64,000 nucleotides of DNA, taken from Humulus lupulus. Its lineage: Eukaryota > Streptophyta > Magnoliopsida > Rosales > Cannabaceae. The number at the start of each line of letters is the position of its first letter. Positions within the stretch are counted from its first letter, which is position 1. The stretch spans positions 258,783,042-258,847,041 of the forward strand of contig NC_084795.1 in assembly GCF_963169125.1 (NCBI RefSeq), read 5' to 3'. Shown here in pieces: positions 34,416 to 47,486 of this stretch. A program made the position numbers and the translations under genes. The notes under the pieces were generated by a model. That model was not told where the DNA came from. It ran no database searches and worked only from the letters and a program-made list of their open reading frames with translations.

Positions 34416-36341
34416 TGTAATGCCCTGACTAATTCTAAAACCTCAGACCATAAAAAACTTCTAAGACATAGCTACTATTTTGAAATACATGCATAAAATA
34501 CTAGAACTTTAATATAAAAATCCAAAATACGGGATCCCATTCTTATTTACATAAAAACATTAAAGAAAACATAATTTTTAATTAATTGTTCAAAAGTTAT
34601 ATGCGAAAAAACATAAATAAATAAATTTAAAAGGCTTGAAATATCAAATTCATCCTCGATCTTCTAGCAATCCATCCATTCAGTCTATCCCCAATACACT
34701 TGCCAAAGCCACCCTGAATCCATCCTGCCTTCCAAACTTATTTTCCTACACAATCTAAAATAAAAGGATTGAGCCTATGCCCAACAAGGAAAATCTACTA
34801 AAACATATCATAAATCATAAGACTAAAAGCATATACTACAAAACAGATAACGTAAAATCGTATCTCATATAAACATAGGACTACAATATTAATGGTCATT
34901 AACACATTACCATAGTATGTGATAAAACCATCTAGGTCCTCTGTCTACTAATTCAGGTATGTTAGATCACAAAATAGTATATGATAAACCATCTAGGTCC
35001 TCTGTCTACTAATCGAGGTAGGTTTAATCATAACTCTAATCTACGATAATAATAAAAATCTTTGGATTCATTTGCTATCTAAGCAATTATATTTACCAAG
35101 TGACTACAATATAAAACATATACATATATACATATATAACATATAAACATATATAACGCATATAATCTAACCTATTTCCTTACCAAAAACCAGGATATTG
35201 GAGACAAGAATGGGATTGGAAAACTCCTAATACCAACAATAATAATCATAAGTTTCTAAAGAAATGGAGACGAAAAGGAGATCTAAACCATCAAAATAGA
35301 AACTTACCGAAAAACCTTAAGTTTCAATAAACTCAAAAACCTAATAAAAAGCCATTATAAAAAGTTAGGATCTGGAAGAAAATGAAAGAATAAAAAGAAC
35401 TATAATGAACTAAATCTGAGGATAAGAATACCTTGGATAGACTAGAACTCTGATCTACACCTCAATACAGAAATGTTACTCTATCTTACTTCACAAGTGT
35501 TTAGAAAATCTTAGAATGGAAAACTTTTAATCCCAAAACCCTAGTGTTTTCTCTCAAGAATAAACTTAGCAGCTTGGAGGATCTGAAGAATGCTTGAATA
35601 ATGAATGAAATGGCTAGGTGAACGTTCCTATGTATAGAGTTCAAGGAGTGAAACTAACTCCTTTTAAAAAGAATAAATAAATGAATATTAATTGAATAAA
35701 TTTGAATTTTCTGTTCAACAGATTCCCAGAACTCGATCAAAAACGTTCAAGAGCAAGTCCAAGTTGTTAAGGGTTGTTTTAAGCTCGGATTTCACGAACT
35801 TTCAAAATATGTGTGTGGAGCCGATATATCGCACCCTATAGGCAATATATCGCCTCCCCCATATTCTCGAGCCTCTGTGGTTTCGTTCGTGCGATGTCGA
35901 CGTGTTTTCCGTATCACCCATAGGCGATAAATCGGCCCCTATAACTGCGATATATCAGCATACCCTGATGTTTTAAACATGTTTTTGGACATTTTCTGCA
36001 CACTTGAAGTTTGTTAAAACAACTTTGACTGAATAAAATGTTATCCTAACAGTTGCTGGAAGGTTCTAGACCTTCTAGATCTATCCTTTATTAATTTATT
36101 CATCTAAAATCCTTAAATCCTTAATAAACATTCATGTCACAAGTGTCATGCTCCTAATTATTCTATCTAAACCTTAGGTTATAAATAAATATTATTTCTA
36201 GGACAAGCTATATTAATCAAACCTTATGTTAAAATTAATATTTCTAAACTATAAGTTAAACTTATAAAATCCATAACTATTTTTATGAGTTTCCAACTAC
36301 TACTACTACTATCTAGCTAAGTAAAATTCCTGGACACTACA
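34416..36341 (-). repeat. 5' LTR of C (1926 bp)
   Basis: TGTAATGCCC to GGACACTACA, complete. It pairs with 925-1830 plus 23192-24171. The TATA box at 35629-35638 is changed (TCTATACATA). Inverted-repeat motifs with ATATATC cores lie at about 35820-35851 and 35919-35966. Confidence 0.9.
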
Positions 36342-36346
36342 CTACA
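36342..36346. repeat. target-site duplication of C, right copy (CTACA)
   Basis: Identical to 920-924, directly after the LTR end. Confidence 0.85.
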
Positions 36347-37135
36347 ATGGAGCAATGCATTGGATCACAGGGAAGTTTTCTTTTTCTTTTCTTTTATTTA
36401 TACATTGGGAACATTGTTTAGATTAAGTTTTGGGGAAGGGATTTGATTTTTATTACTTTGCTCATTGTAGATATCTTAGTCTGTTTAAGTTTTGTTAGGT
36501 TTATATTTATTTTTATTTTTATGTTTTGTTTAGTTTTTTTTTAGAGTGTTAGTTGAATCAAGTTGACAATGATTAGCCAATGATAATATGATTGAATGAT
36601 GTGTTGTATAAATTGAATGGGAATCAAGCTATAAAAATCTGTGTGCTTGGTTGAATAGTTCTTTCCATTTTTACTTTGTCTACTTAAATAATTGAGAGCT
36701 TAATCATGATTTTTGATAAATTTTTGTGTGATTGAATTTTATTTATGCTTGCTGAATTTTTAAAATAAAAGTAAGATTGAAATGTTGTTATTCTAGAACT
36801 TGTTTGCTTTCTTTTTTAGACGAAATCCTAGTTGATACATGTTTAGGAAGATGATTTAGGCAATTCTTTGGAATGTTTGAGTCGTTCAAGCCAACCTTGA
36901 TTTAATAAATCACTAGTTACCCCATTTTGAGCCTAATTTGATTCTTTTTTTTACACTTATTTCGATCCTATTTGAAACTTTGCTATTATTTTTTTCGTCC
37001 CTTTGATATATACCATGAGCATATGAAAATTGATTGGAGGATGGTTTGTAATGGGGTTTATATTTGGAAATTTGTATCAACAGAAGAAGAAAAATTGAGA
37101 GAGAAAGAAAAAAAAAATTGAAAATATACTACCCT
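36347..37135 (+). mobile_element. Athila-like element E, 3' internal noncoding part
   Basis: AT-rich, no gene. It follows the same order of phrases as 48757-49490 in F (for example acattgggaac..gttta..ttttgggg and gagcctaat), which identifies it as the long 3' noncoding region of an Athila-like element. Confidence 0.7.
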
Positions 37136-39129
37136 TGTAATGACCCAACTACTTCGAAGACCTTGGACCATTCAAACTACTAGACTTAGCCACTACTAGA
37201 AAACGTATATAAAGAATAATCATAACTTTATTAAATAACTCCAAAGTAAATATTGAAATACATAAATGAGCGGTATGGAATTCCATTGTTTTAACACATA
37301 ACTTTAAAATTAAGTGAAACTGTTTACAAAACTAAATGCGGAAAATACATAAAAACGTAGTTTAAAAGACTAAAATAACGTCATCCTCAATCGACACGCA
37401 GTCCATTCATTCCGTTCATCCTCAACACACAAGTCAAGCCACCAAGAATCCTTCTACCTCTGTATCTAGTTTCCTGCATCACACTAAAAATAAAGGAATG
37501 AGCCTAATGCCCAACAAGGAAAACCTACTAAAAAGATACAACATAAATCATATTCATAAGACTATATCATAAACATATACTATAAAACATATATCACAAT
37601 TCTAACCCATGTACATGGTCAACACTTGGGTTTGCAAGCTAAGCAACTATGAGCCCTAGATAACATAAAAATATTGGGGTTTACTAGCTAAGCAACTATG
37701 AGCCTCAACACATTGAGGTTTGCTAGCCAAGTAACTATGACCCCTAGCAACATAAAAACATAATCATAACATATCATAACATAATATATTATATTATAAA
37801 CATATCAAATCATATTATACATAACATATAAGCATATAGAAACTATCCTATTTCCCTTACCAAAACTGGGATATGAGAACAAGGACAGGATTTGGAAACT
37901 CCTATAAAACAACAGTAGAAAAGGGTGAGAATCTTTAAGAATAAAGATGAATATGGGAACTAAACAATCAAGAAGAAACTTACCAAGAAATAACTTAAGT
38001 TTCAAGAACCTAATCAAGAACCAATAACAAAAGTTAGGATATGAATAAAAGAAACTAAATAAAACTACAGAATCTTAAAGAACTGAACTTAAAGAATAAG
38101 AGTACCTTAGTTGACCTTAAGGATTGGTCTAACTTCAATACCGAAATACACTAATCCTCACTTCCCATGTATTTTATAAAGCTTAAGAACGACAAAGCTT
38201 TTTCCCAACCCAAGTGTTTATCACTCTAATGGTCTCACTAGCACCTTGGAGTCTCTGATCACAACTTGAGGAATGAGAGGAAGGGCTGGGTACTAGGTCC
38301 TATTTATAGTTGTAAGGAGTGAAACAAATCCATTTTGATTCGAATAGACTAATGATTTTAAAATGAAAAAGAATTGAATTTTCGTCAATCAGAGGCTGAA
38401 GACTCGGTCAAAAATGTTCAGAAGCAGGTCTAAGTGGTTAAGCCTTAATTTTAAAATTAAAAAAAAAATAATACGAAGGGTGATATATCGCCCCTATATG
38501 GAGATATATCGGCTCTACCCTAATCCCAAGCCTCCATTCGTACGTTCGTGTAACGCGTTTTCTGTATCCTTCGTTAGGCGATATATCGGCTCCCATGCTG
38601 CAATATAATCGACATACGTGAATATTTTAAACATGAAATTGCGCTTTTTCAGCATAATTTAAATGGGATAACTACTTTGACTGAGTCATACTACAACTTT
38701 AACAGTTTCTGGTGAATAGTAAGTCTTATATTTCTTTATTTTATCATCAAAATACTTAATGCCTTAATAATCATGCTTATGACAAGTGTCATGCTCTTAT
38801 CAGCTCCATCTAAACCATAGGTTATAATAAATAATATCTTTATAATCAGCTATATTAATCAAACCTTATGCTATAATTAATATTCTTAAACTATAGGTTA
38901 AACTTATAAAATCTATAATTGTTGCTATGAGTTTCCAACTAAGTCCCGACTTGTACCAAAATCCACGATAACTATCATACTATAACTACTACTAGCTATT
39001 ACTATTACTACTACTACTACTACTACTACTAGCTACTAGCTGCTGCTACTACTACTACTACTACTACTACCACTACTACTACTACTACCACTACTACCAC
39101 TACTACCACTACTACCACTACTACCACTA

Positions 39130-39209
<80 letters not shown>
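37136..39209 (-). mobile_element. solo-type LTR of the B/C family with eroded end
   Basis: Starts TGTAATGACCCAAC and follows the 8188-10260 LTR through the TATA box (38301-38310), the ATATATC inverted-repeat motif (38478-38510) and the conserved tail 'ttccaactaagtcccgacttg'. The last 60-70 bp with ..CTACA are not seen; a trinucleotide run takes their place. No internal region and no TSD are found. Confidence 0.82.
38985..39209 (+). repeat. (CTA)n microsatellite
   Basis: About 220 bp of CTA/ACT units with CCACTAC and GCTGCT interruptions. It replaces a short ACTACTACT stretch that other LTRs of the family have near their end (36296-36312), so it is an expansion within the LTR. Confidence 0.92.
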
Positions 39210-39210
<1 letters not shown>

Positions 39211-39758
39211 TCTCTAAGCAAGAAAGATTGAGAAATTTGGGATTGTTTTGGGTTCGTAAGTTTGTCATAAGATTGGTTTGTTTGGTTTGTATGCTTATGG
39301 TATATTTGAGCCTAAATGACTTTTTCATCTTCCTTTACCTAAGTTGTTCAATTATAAGCCATGAAAGTCCTTTTGATTTTTGAGCATGTGTTTTCTACAT
39401 TAGTGGGGATTAGTAAGTATAGCAAGTTTATGAGATAATGATATTAGTTTATTGTAATGAAATTTTTTTGGTGAGCATGATATGATTCAAATACATTTTA
39501 TTTAATAATCATGATTTTGAGAACTTTAATTTTTGTTTGGACTTAAGTGAATTGGAAGAATGTTTTGACTGAAATTCTGGATTATAAGTTGATTTTCCTG
39601 AAGACTATATAAGCATGTTATTCATAATATGTTGAGGCTTAAATTGTTGTTGTTGGCTTGATTCATTTGTGTTGGTTGGTTTAGATTTTTAGTTTTGTTT
39701 TTGTTTGTCTTCTGTGTTCTTTACTCGAGGGTGAGTAAAGGTTTAGTTTGGGGGAATA
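39210..39758 (+). mobile_element. Athila-like element E, end of internal region with PPT
   Basis: Noncoding AT-rich sequence similar in order to 49660-50121. It ends in AGTTTGGGGGAA (39745-39756), the polypurine tract next to the LTR at 39759. Confidence 0.7.
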
Positions 39759-40317
39759 TGATAGGATAGTTTTTTAATATTTTTTTAGTCTTAGTATTTT
39801 TTAGTTTTATTATTATTTTATATTTTTAGTTCTTTTTATGTGTGGTTGTTGTATTTTTAAGGCTGTCATTTATTAAATGGATATTTAAGAAATATTTCAA
39901 AATTTATTTGAAATATTATTTTCAATCAAGAGAAAAACAATAAAAAAATATTTATTTGAATTGATTGGATAAGATAAAGGAGAATTCAAACTTAAATTGT
40001 TGGAAAAATCTGAGATATTTTGAATCTGAGACAAATTCAGTATTTTAACCATATCTCCCGACTCACTTATCCAATTTACGTTTTCGTGATGACATTGGAA
40101 AGCTTATTCAAAGACCTATGAAAGCTTGTTTCACAAAAAAAAAAAAAAGTCAAATTCAGACGTTTACATGGTGACATTCGACATAGAAGATTATGCAAGC
40201 TAGAGTTACGGGATTTGAAATTCAAATAAGATATTTTGGAGCAAGTAAGAAATGGAAACATCTAGAAAACTCTTTTCACAACCTTATCACTATAAAAATA
40301 ATGCTTTAGACTATTTT

Positions 40318-40384
<67 letters not shown>

Positions 40385-41123
40385 CTTGACCCCTCTCTAT
40401 TTCCTCTCTTTCTTCTCTTACTTTTTTTTTTTATTCTTTTCCATGACTAATTTTCTTATCTAGGGTTTAATGTAGTCACTTGGATTTCTATTTAATGTTA
40501 TAATGATGCTCTATTGATTCTTCTTCTTTATTCTAATCTATATAATGTTTTCTTAATACTAATAAATACCTGATCAATATTTGCTTGATTTGTGATTTTG
40601 ATTCAAAATTCGAAAGATGAGAATTGAGTATGCTATCGTTATATAGAAATAGGTCACATATTGGATGAAAGTACCTGTATGACTTGTGTAGTAATTAGGT
40701 TCCTATGCGTAATGCCTGCTATATGTTTAAGTTTATCACAGAGATGTGGAAAACCTACATATAGGCTGAGATCGTATATCTTGAAAAATAATATGAATCG
40801 ATTTATGTTAACCTGCTATTAGAATAGAAAGAAAGAAATTTAGAACTGATTAATAAAATTAGTAGAATAAAAAGTTTATGAAATTAACACCCTAGGTCTT
40901 TTTAATATTGATTTCCATCTTTTGATTAATTATTTTTATTCATAGTTATTTTTATTTTTTTAATTAAAACTCATTTATCTAAAATTGGTTGCCAAATAAA
41001 AATCAAAGAACAATTATTGGTACTTGGTAAATAGTCTTTGTGGGAATGATACTCTATTTATCATCTATATTACTTGAATCAATTGCGTGCACTTGCGTAT
41101 ATATATATATATTTTCATGATCA
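39759..41123 (+). repeat. LTR shared by E (3') and F (5'), Athila-like
   Basis: TGATAGGATAG to TTTCATGATCA, 1365 bp. The PPT of E lies on its left and the gag of F on its right, so it serves both units. TATA box CTATAAAAATA at 40290-40300, and a CT run begins at about the expected start site. From about 40450 on it closely matches 50870-51473. Upstream of that the two LTRs share no obvious sequence. Confidence 0.8.
40290..40379 (+). promoter_or_regulatory. TATA box and (CT)n at LTR start site
   Basis: CTATAAAAATA (40290-40300), then about 29 CT units at 40321-40379. The run would form the first part of the transcript. The other Athila-like LTR has a TATA box (50676-50684) but no CT run. Confidence 0.55.
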
Positions 41124-41215
41124 AATTTTTTATATTTTTGGTATTTTTATTTATTTTTATTATTTTTCATTTATTTTGGATCAAGGTTGTGTTGTGTTTC
41201 AGGAATTGTTGGTAT

Positions 41216-42960
41216 ATGCAAGGAAGTAGACAAAAGGAAATCATACCAATAGATCTTGAAAATGAGAGATCGTGCAGAAAGAATCGAAAAGTAAAGAAAA
41301 TGTTGGATTTCTCCATGGCTGAAAACGCTAATAATGTTGTCAACAATAATGCAAATATGGGTAATGCAGCTGAAGTCGATCCACCATTAAGGAATTATGT
41401 ACTCCCTACTGTTACGGGGATACATTCAAGCATTCGTCCTCCCACTGTTGAGGCAAATAATTTTGAGATAAAACTCTCAATAATTCAGATGGTACAAAAC
41501 TGTGTACAGTTTTGAGGGTTACCAAATGAGGATCCGAATCTACATATCACAAACTTTTTAAAGTTATGTGGGACATTTAAAATGAATGGGGTGAGCAACG
41601 ATGATGTACGATTGAGACTATTCCCATTTTCACTAAGGGACAGAGCTAAGAGTTGGTTGAATTCTTTACAAGCAAACTTTATACTTACTGGGGAAGATTT
41701 GGCTCAGAAGTTTCTTGGTAAATATTTTCCTCCTGCCAAGTCAGCTAGAATAAGAGGAGAGATTAATAACTTCCATCAACTGGATGGGGAATCTTTATAC
41801 GATGCATGGGAACGATTTAAAGAGTTGCAAAGGAAATGCCCACATCATTGAATAGACAAGTGGCTGCTACTTCATAATTTTTACAATGGTTTGGGGGGAA
41901 ATACAAGGATAATTATAGATGCAACATCAGGAGGAGCATATATGAGAAAAAGTGCTAATGAAACATATGAGCTATTGGAAGAGATGGCTATGAATAATGA
42001 TAACTGGCCTACTGAGTGTGAGAACAAGAAAGTAGTAGGAGTCTTAGAAGTTGATCCAATAACGCTATTGACCGCTTAAGTAGCATCTCTAACTAAACAA
42101 TTGCAGCAAACTAATCTCGCCGCACAAGTAATGTAAGTTTAAAATGTCGTGAGTTGTGAGATTTGTAGAGGACCTCATTCTTATGAACAATGCCCAAGCA
42201 CAGCTAGTTGCTCAACAGATGTGAAAAATATGCCCTTGGAACAGGCACAGGTTATAGGTACTTTTTCAAGACCTGCACCCAACACTTACTCAGATTCCTA
42301 TACGCCTCCTTGGAAAACTCATCCTAATCTGTCTTGGAAATATAATCAACGGTTATAACCACAATATCCACAGTACCCACCTCAATAACCCCCTTATCAA
42401 CCAACTTATGGATTACATTCTAGACCATATTATGATCCAAATCCGCACCCATCTCACCCACCACCACATCCTCAAATGAATCCACCAACAATTTAGCCAG
42501 ACCAATTAAAACAATTCATGACATAGACAAGGTCTTCAATAAGAAGTTTGGAGACACAAATAGGTTAATTGGCTCAAATGTTTTCTAGTAGGCAGCAAGG
42601 GAATTTTCCTAGCTCCACAGAGGTAAATCCTAAAGAACAATGTCACGTTGTCACTCTGAGGAGTGGGACTAAGTATGATGGACCTACAGTGGATGACAAG
42701 GGGAAGAAGAAAGAGGATCAACGAGTTGCTATTCCAATACAAGAGGAGGTTACTGAAGACCATCCAAAAACAGAAAAACAAAAATACGTTGAGCCTACAC
42801 TGAAGATTCCATATGCTCAATGGTTTCGAAAGGATAATCTTGACAAACAATTTTCCAAATTTCTTGAAGTATTAAAGAAAATTCACATTAACATTCCTTT
42901 TGTAAAGGCTCTAGAACAAATGCCCAGTTATGTGAAGTTTATGAAAGAGATATAGTCTAA
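41216..42960 (+). pseudogene. F gag (Athila type, broken)
   Basis: ATG at 41216 gives [10 protein letters not shown], with a basic segment (RKNRKVKKM). The core contains LRLFPFSLRDRAKSWLNSL and GKYFPPAKSARIRGEI, typical of Athila gag, followed by ESLYDAWERFKELQRKCPHH. A CEICRGPHSYEQCP zinc-knuckle-like motif lies near 42150. Stops occur at 41513, 41849 and 42077, among others. The frame 42569-42955 covers the gag to protease linker with VVTLRSGTKYDGP. Confidence 0.85.
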
Positions 42961-43968
42961 TAAAAGAAAATTAGAGGATTATGAAACCGTTGCATTAACT
43001 GAAGAGTACAGTCCAATTATTCTAAAGAAGCTTCCTCAAAAGTTACGAAATCTGGGCAGCTTTATTAAACCTTGCACCATTGGGAACTTTCATTGTGAGA
43101 GAGCTTTATGTGATTTGGGTGAAAGCATAAATTTAATGACGCTGTCTGTATTTAAAAGGCATGGTTTGGGGGAAGCTAGACCCACTACTGTTACTCTTCA
43201 ACTAGTTGATCGCTCATTAACACACCCCAAAGGTATTATAGAGGATGTTTTATTAAAGGTAGATAAGTTCATTTACCTAGTGGATTTCATTGTATTAGAT
43301 ATGGAGGAAGATGAGGACGTGCCATTATATTGGAACGACCATTTTTGGGCACGGGGCAAGTGTTGATAAACATTCAGAAGGGAGACTTAAGGTTTAGAGT
43401 ACAAGGTGATGAGGTTTTCTATAATGTTTTCAAAGGTTTGAAATATCCTTCAGCCACTGATAGTTGTTTTTGTGTTAGTGTTTTGGAGGAGCCAAGTAAA
43501 GGGGTCCTGTCTATTAAGGATCCACTGGAGTTGAGTTTGATTGCATGTCCTGAAGAATATGCTGGTACCGAAGCCAGTGAGTATGTTAAGTGGTTGAATT
43601 CATCAGGGAAAATATATAAAAAGAAATATGAGGAATTAGGACAAGTGCCTGAGAGACCTCTTCCATCTATTGCGAAGCCACCAGCTCTTGAGTTAAAAAC
43701 CTTACTTGATCATCTTAAGTACGCTTACTTGGGTAAGGATGACACTCTCCCAGTTATTATTTCAGCTTCTTTGTTTGTGACTAAAGAAGAGAAGCTTCTT
43801 AGGGTATTAAGGGCTCACAAATTAACAATTGGATGGACTTCGGCAGATAATAAGGGTATTAGTCCTTCAACAGTGATGCACCATATATTAATGGATGAGG
43901 ATAGTAAGCCTAGTATTAATGCTCAAAGGAGGCTCAATCCTTCAATGAAAGAAGTGGTAAGGAAATAA
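42961..43968 (+). pseudogene. F protease and linker to RT
   Basis: Protease-like part with ALCDLGESINLMTLSVFKR (DLG at the active-site position) at about 43105-43165 and continuing in 43115-43366. A frameshift near 43340 leads to the frame 43330-43968 with LELKTLLDHLKYAYLG, the conserved lead-in to Athila RT. Confidence 0.75.
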
Positions 43969-44640
43969 ATTCTTAAATGGTTCGATGTAGGGGTAACTTA
44001 CCCAATATCTGACACTGCTTGGGTTAGTCCTGTCCAGGTAGTTCCAAAGAAAGGTGGCATGATGGTGGTTAAAAATAATAATGAAATTATTTCAAATCGT
44101 ACAGTGATGGGGTGGAAGAATTTGTATTGATTACTGTAAGCTACATAAGGCCACCAGGAAAGACCATTTTCCTTTACCTTCTTTTGATCAGATGCTAGAC
44201 AGATTGGCAGGCCATCCTTATTACTGTTTCTTGGATGGATATTCAGGATACTATCAAATTCCTATAGCACTGGAGGATCAAGTAAAGACTACATTCACAT
44301 GCCCTTATGGAACATTTGCCTTTAGGAGGATACCATTTGGGTTATGTAATGCTCCTGCCACCTTTCAAAGATGTATGATGTCAATCTTTTTGGACATGGT
44401 GGAGATTTTAATGGATGACTATTTAGTCTTTGGACCCTCTTTTGATGGATGTTTACTTAATTTAAAAGGTTTTGAAAAGATGTGAGGAGGCAAACTTAAT
44501 ATTAAACTGGGAGAAATGTCACTTTATGGTGACAGAAGGAATAGTCTTGGGCCACAAAATTTCATGTCATGGAATTGAGGTAGACAGGGTCAAGATACAA
44601 ACAATAGAAAATTTACCTCCTCTAGTGTCTGTTAAAGGGT
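43969..44640 (+). pseudogene. F reverse transcriptase (broken)
   Basis: The frame 44192-44485 holds FLDGYSGYYQIPI with the first catalytic Asp, FGLCNAPATFQRCM, and MDDYLVFG with the Asp pair. Stops and frameshifts lie on both sides (stop after VVRK at 43968, frameshift near 44100, stop at 44483). Confidence 0.85.
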
Positions 44641-45330
44641 TTTGAAGCTTCTTGGGCCATGCTAGATTTTATAGGAGGTTCATAAAGGATTTTTCAAAAA
44701 TTTCGAAGCCCTTATCGACCTTACTTATGAATGGTGTGATATTCGATTTTGATTCTGATTGTTTAAAAGCGTTTAACACAGTGAAGGAAAAATTAGTAAC
44801 AACTCCAATTGTTGTATCACCAAATTGGGAAATTCCTTTTGAATTAATGTGTGATGCTAGTGATTATGTAGTAGGAGCGGTTCATGGACAGCGAGTTGAC
44901 AAGGTATTTTGAACAATTTATTATGCTAGTCAAACCTTGAATGATGCTCAATTAAATTATGCATCTACTGAGAAGGAATTACTTGCAATAGTCTTTGCAT
45001 TTCACAAGTTTAGGCCATATTTAATTGGTAATAAGGTGATAGTTTACACAGATCATTAAGCTCTTAAGTACCTTATGACTAAAAAGGATGTTAAACCTCG
45101 CTTGATTCGTTGGGTTTTATTATTAAAAGAGTTTGATATGGAAATTCATGATATGAACGGGACAGAAAATCTAGTTGCTAATCATTTATCTAGATTGGAA
45201 AAAGAAGAAGAGCATAGTGCGAAAGAGGAGCCAATTGATGAAAATTTTCCGGATGAAAAATTATTTTCAATTGAATGTGAAGAGAGATACAATGGTTTGC
45301 AGATTATGTTAACTATTTGGTAGCTAAAGT
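44641..45330 (+). pseudogene. F RNase H (broken)
   Basis: The frame 44652-44912 begins with the RT-RNase H connection (GHARFYRRFIKDFSKI) and has LMCDASDYVVGAV. A stop replaces Q or K after TDH near 45057. The frame 45075-45323 ends the domain with [11 protein letters not shown]. Confidence 0.8.
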
Positions 45331-46570
45331 TGTGCCTTCAGACATGTCAAGGCATCAACTAAAAAAGTACTACTCGGAAGTGAAGCATTATTATTAGGAT
45401 GAACCCATTCTTTTTCTCATTGTGCTGATCAAGTGAATAGAAGATGTGTCCCAGAAGAGGAAATGATTTCCATACTTACTAATTGCCATGCTTACATTGT
45501 GGTGATCACTTTGGGGGAACAAGGACAGCAGCAAAAGTTTTGCAATGTGGGTTTTATTGGCCTATGTTATTTAAAGATGCTAATGCATTTGTTAAGAGTT
45601 GTGATCCTTGCCAAAGGATCGGTAATATATCCAGAAGCGATCAAATGCCAATGACTGGAATTACGGAGGTTGAGCTGTTTGATGTGTGGGGAATAGATTT
45701 CATGGGACCTTTCCCATTATCTTATAATAATAAGTACATTTTGCTGGTAGTAGATTATGTTTCTAAATGGGTAGAAGCTACAACAACTCCTAATTGTGAT
45801 GGTAAGGAGGTACTTAAATTTCTTCATAAGAATATTTTTACTTGGTTTGGTACTCCAAGAGCCATTATTAGTGACGGAGGCAGTCATTTCTGTAATATAT
45901 CATTTGCAAATCTGTGTGCTCATTATGGAGTTCATCACAGAAAGGCTCTATTTTATCATCCACTTGCTAATGGTCAAGTTGAAGTGTCAAACCGCAAAAT
46001 TAAAAGTATTTTAGAGAAAATAGTAAACACATAAAGGAAAGATTGGTCGAAAAAGCTTAATAATTCACTATGGGCATATCGTACAGCCTTTAAGAATCTG
46101 ATTGGTATTTCACAATATCAGTTGGTGTTCGGGAAGGTATGTCATTCACCATTTGAACTTGAGAATTGAGCTTATTAGGTTGTGAAAAAGTTGAATGTTG
46201 ATTTATTTATGGCAGGGCAAAATAGGCTTTTAGAGTTGAATGAGCTCGATGAATTTAGAAATGTAGCTTATGAAAATGCAAAGATTTATAAAGAAAATTC
46301 TAAGGCTTTTCATGATAAAATGATCATTAGAAAGGATTTCCAACTGGTAGATAAAGTTCTGTTATTTAATTCTATATTGAATTTTTTTTCGGGAAAACTA
46401 AAGTCTAGATGGTTGGGACCCTTCACAGTTGTGGTCTCATTACCTTATGGAGTGGTTCAGATTCATAGCAAGAAAACATGACATTTTAAAGTAAATGGTT
46501 AGAGGTTAAAGAATTATTTGGAAGGACTAGTAGAAAAGTGCAAATCAGTGATGGTTTTGGAACCCATTTA
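45331..46570 (+). pseudogene. F integrase (broken)
   Basis: The zinc finger is in the frames 45433-45654 and 45483-46034 (Cys pair in CDPCQRIGN). The core has GIDFMGPFPLSYNNKY, then SDGGSHFCN and the Glu in NGQVEVSNR, so the three acidic residues remain. A stop lies at 46032-46034. The C-terminal part (46182-46481) contains LKSRWLGPFTVV. Pol ends near 46570. Confidence 0.85.
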
Positions 46571-47486
46571 AATGGGGTAGTCAGTGTCCGGCTAAATGAC
46601 ATTAACGACATCGCTACAGGAGGCATTCCTATATTTTATTTTAGTTTTAGTTTTTATTTTTAATTAGTGGAAAATTTATTTAATTTTATTTTGGATTTGT
46701 AAAGTTTATTTATTTTTAGTATAAAGTCCGTAAAAAAATTGTGAAAATGGTGAAAAAAGTTATTTTTCAATTAGTTTCTAGGAAAATTCGCAACTTGAAT
46801 TAGCAAGTCACGACATTAAACAAGTCAGAGAGAAATTATAATTTGAATGAGGGGCGGGTCGCGACTTGGGCTTACAAATCGCGATCCTTGGCCAAATAAG
46901 AGAGCAACGAGATTTTAAAATTAGGGGCGGGTCGCGACTTGAAGAAGCCAAGTTGCGTCGCCGGGAAACGAGACTGCTGGAGAATTTTGATGCGGGCTAT
47001 GACTTGAAGAAGTTGGGTCATGGCGCACATGTGTCAGACAGAAGGGAAATGGGTTAAAAATCATTTTTTCTAAGCATATCCCTCATTTTTCATAAATAAG
47101 ATTTTCTTGTGAAAAATTTCTACATTTCTTCCATTTCTCATCTTATTTCAAATACTCTTCAACAATATTTCTAATTGCTAATTCATTTTTTCTTCATTTC
47201 TTTTGCCCTAACCCTAATTTGTGTTTCTATGGGTGCTAATTGAAGCTTGCAAGGAAAATTCAAGATTGGGCAGATTTTTCAGATTTCAAGGCTTGTAAGT
47301 TTTCTCTGATTAAAGTTTCCATTGAAGTAATTTTTACTAAGGAATCACATTGAACTGTTGGAATGTTTGATTATATTTAGTGTCTCTGGGTGAAATTTTT
47401 TGGGAGTATTTAGTGAGGAAATTATAGAAATTTAGGGGAAGTGCTGCCAAAATTTTTGTGTGCCATTTTTGATCAATTGTGTGAGT
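46571..47486 (+). other. F spacer between pol and env-position ORF, with CGCGACTTG inverted repeats
   Basis: No gene. Four pairs of an inverted motif with the core TCGCGACTTG lie at 46788-47030 (for example 46857-46868 with 46875-46887, and 46931-46941 with 46949-46962). The same motif recurs upstream of the TATA box in the F 3' LTR. Confidence 0.65.

Larger units (their letters stand above)
925..36341 (-). mobile_element. chromovirus-type LTR retrotransposon C, interrupted and decayed
   Basis: Element C is bounded by LTRs that begin TGTAATGCC and by a CTACA TSD. Read on the minus strand, the 5' LTR is 34416-36341. The leader follows (34415 to 27619, interrupted by D), then gag (27618 to about 26570), pol (about 26520 to 24172, truncated), and the 3' LTR (24171-23192 plus 1830-925, interrupted by A). 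The integrase core, the chromodomain, the polypurine tract and about 85 bp of LTR end are missing at a deletion junction near 24172. Removing A and D leaves about 8.4 kb. The proteins are closest to B, so both belong to one chromovirus group. Confidence 0.85.

Noticed and set aside
39029..39328. Poly-Val and poly-Ser frames
   Set aside because: Translations of the CTA microsatellite.
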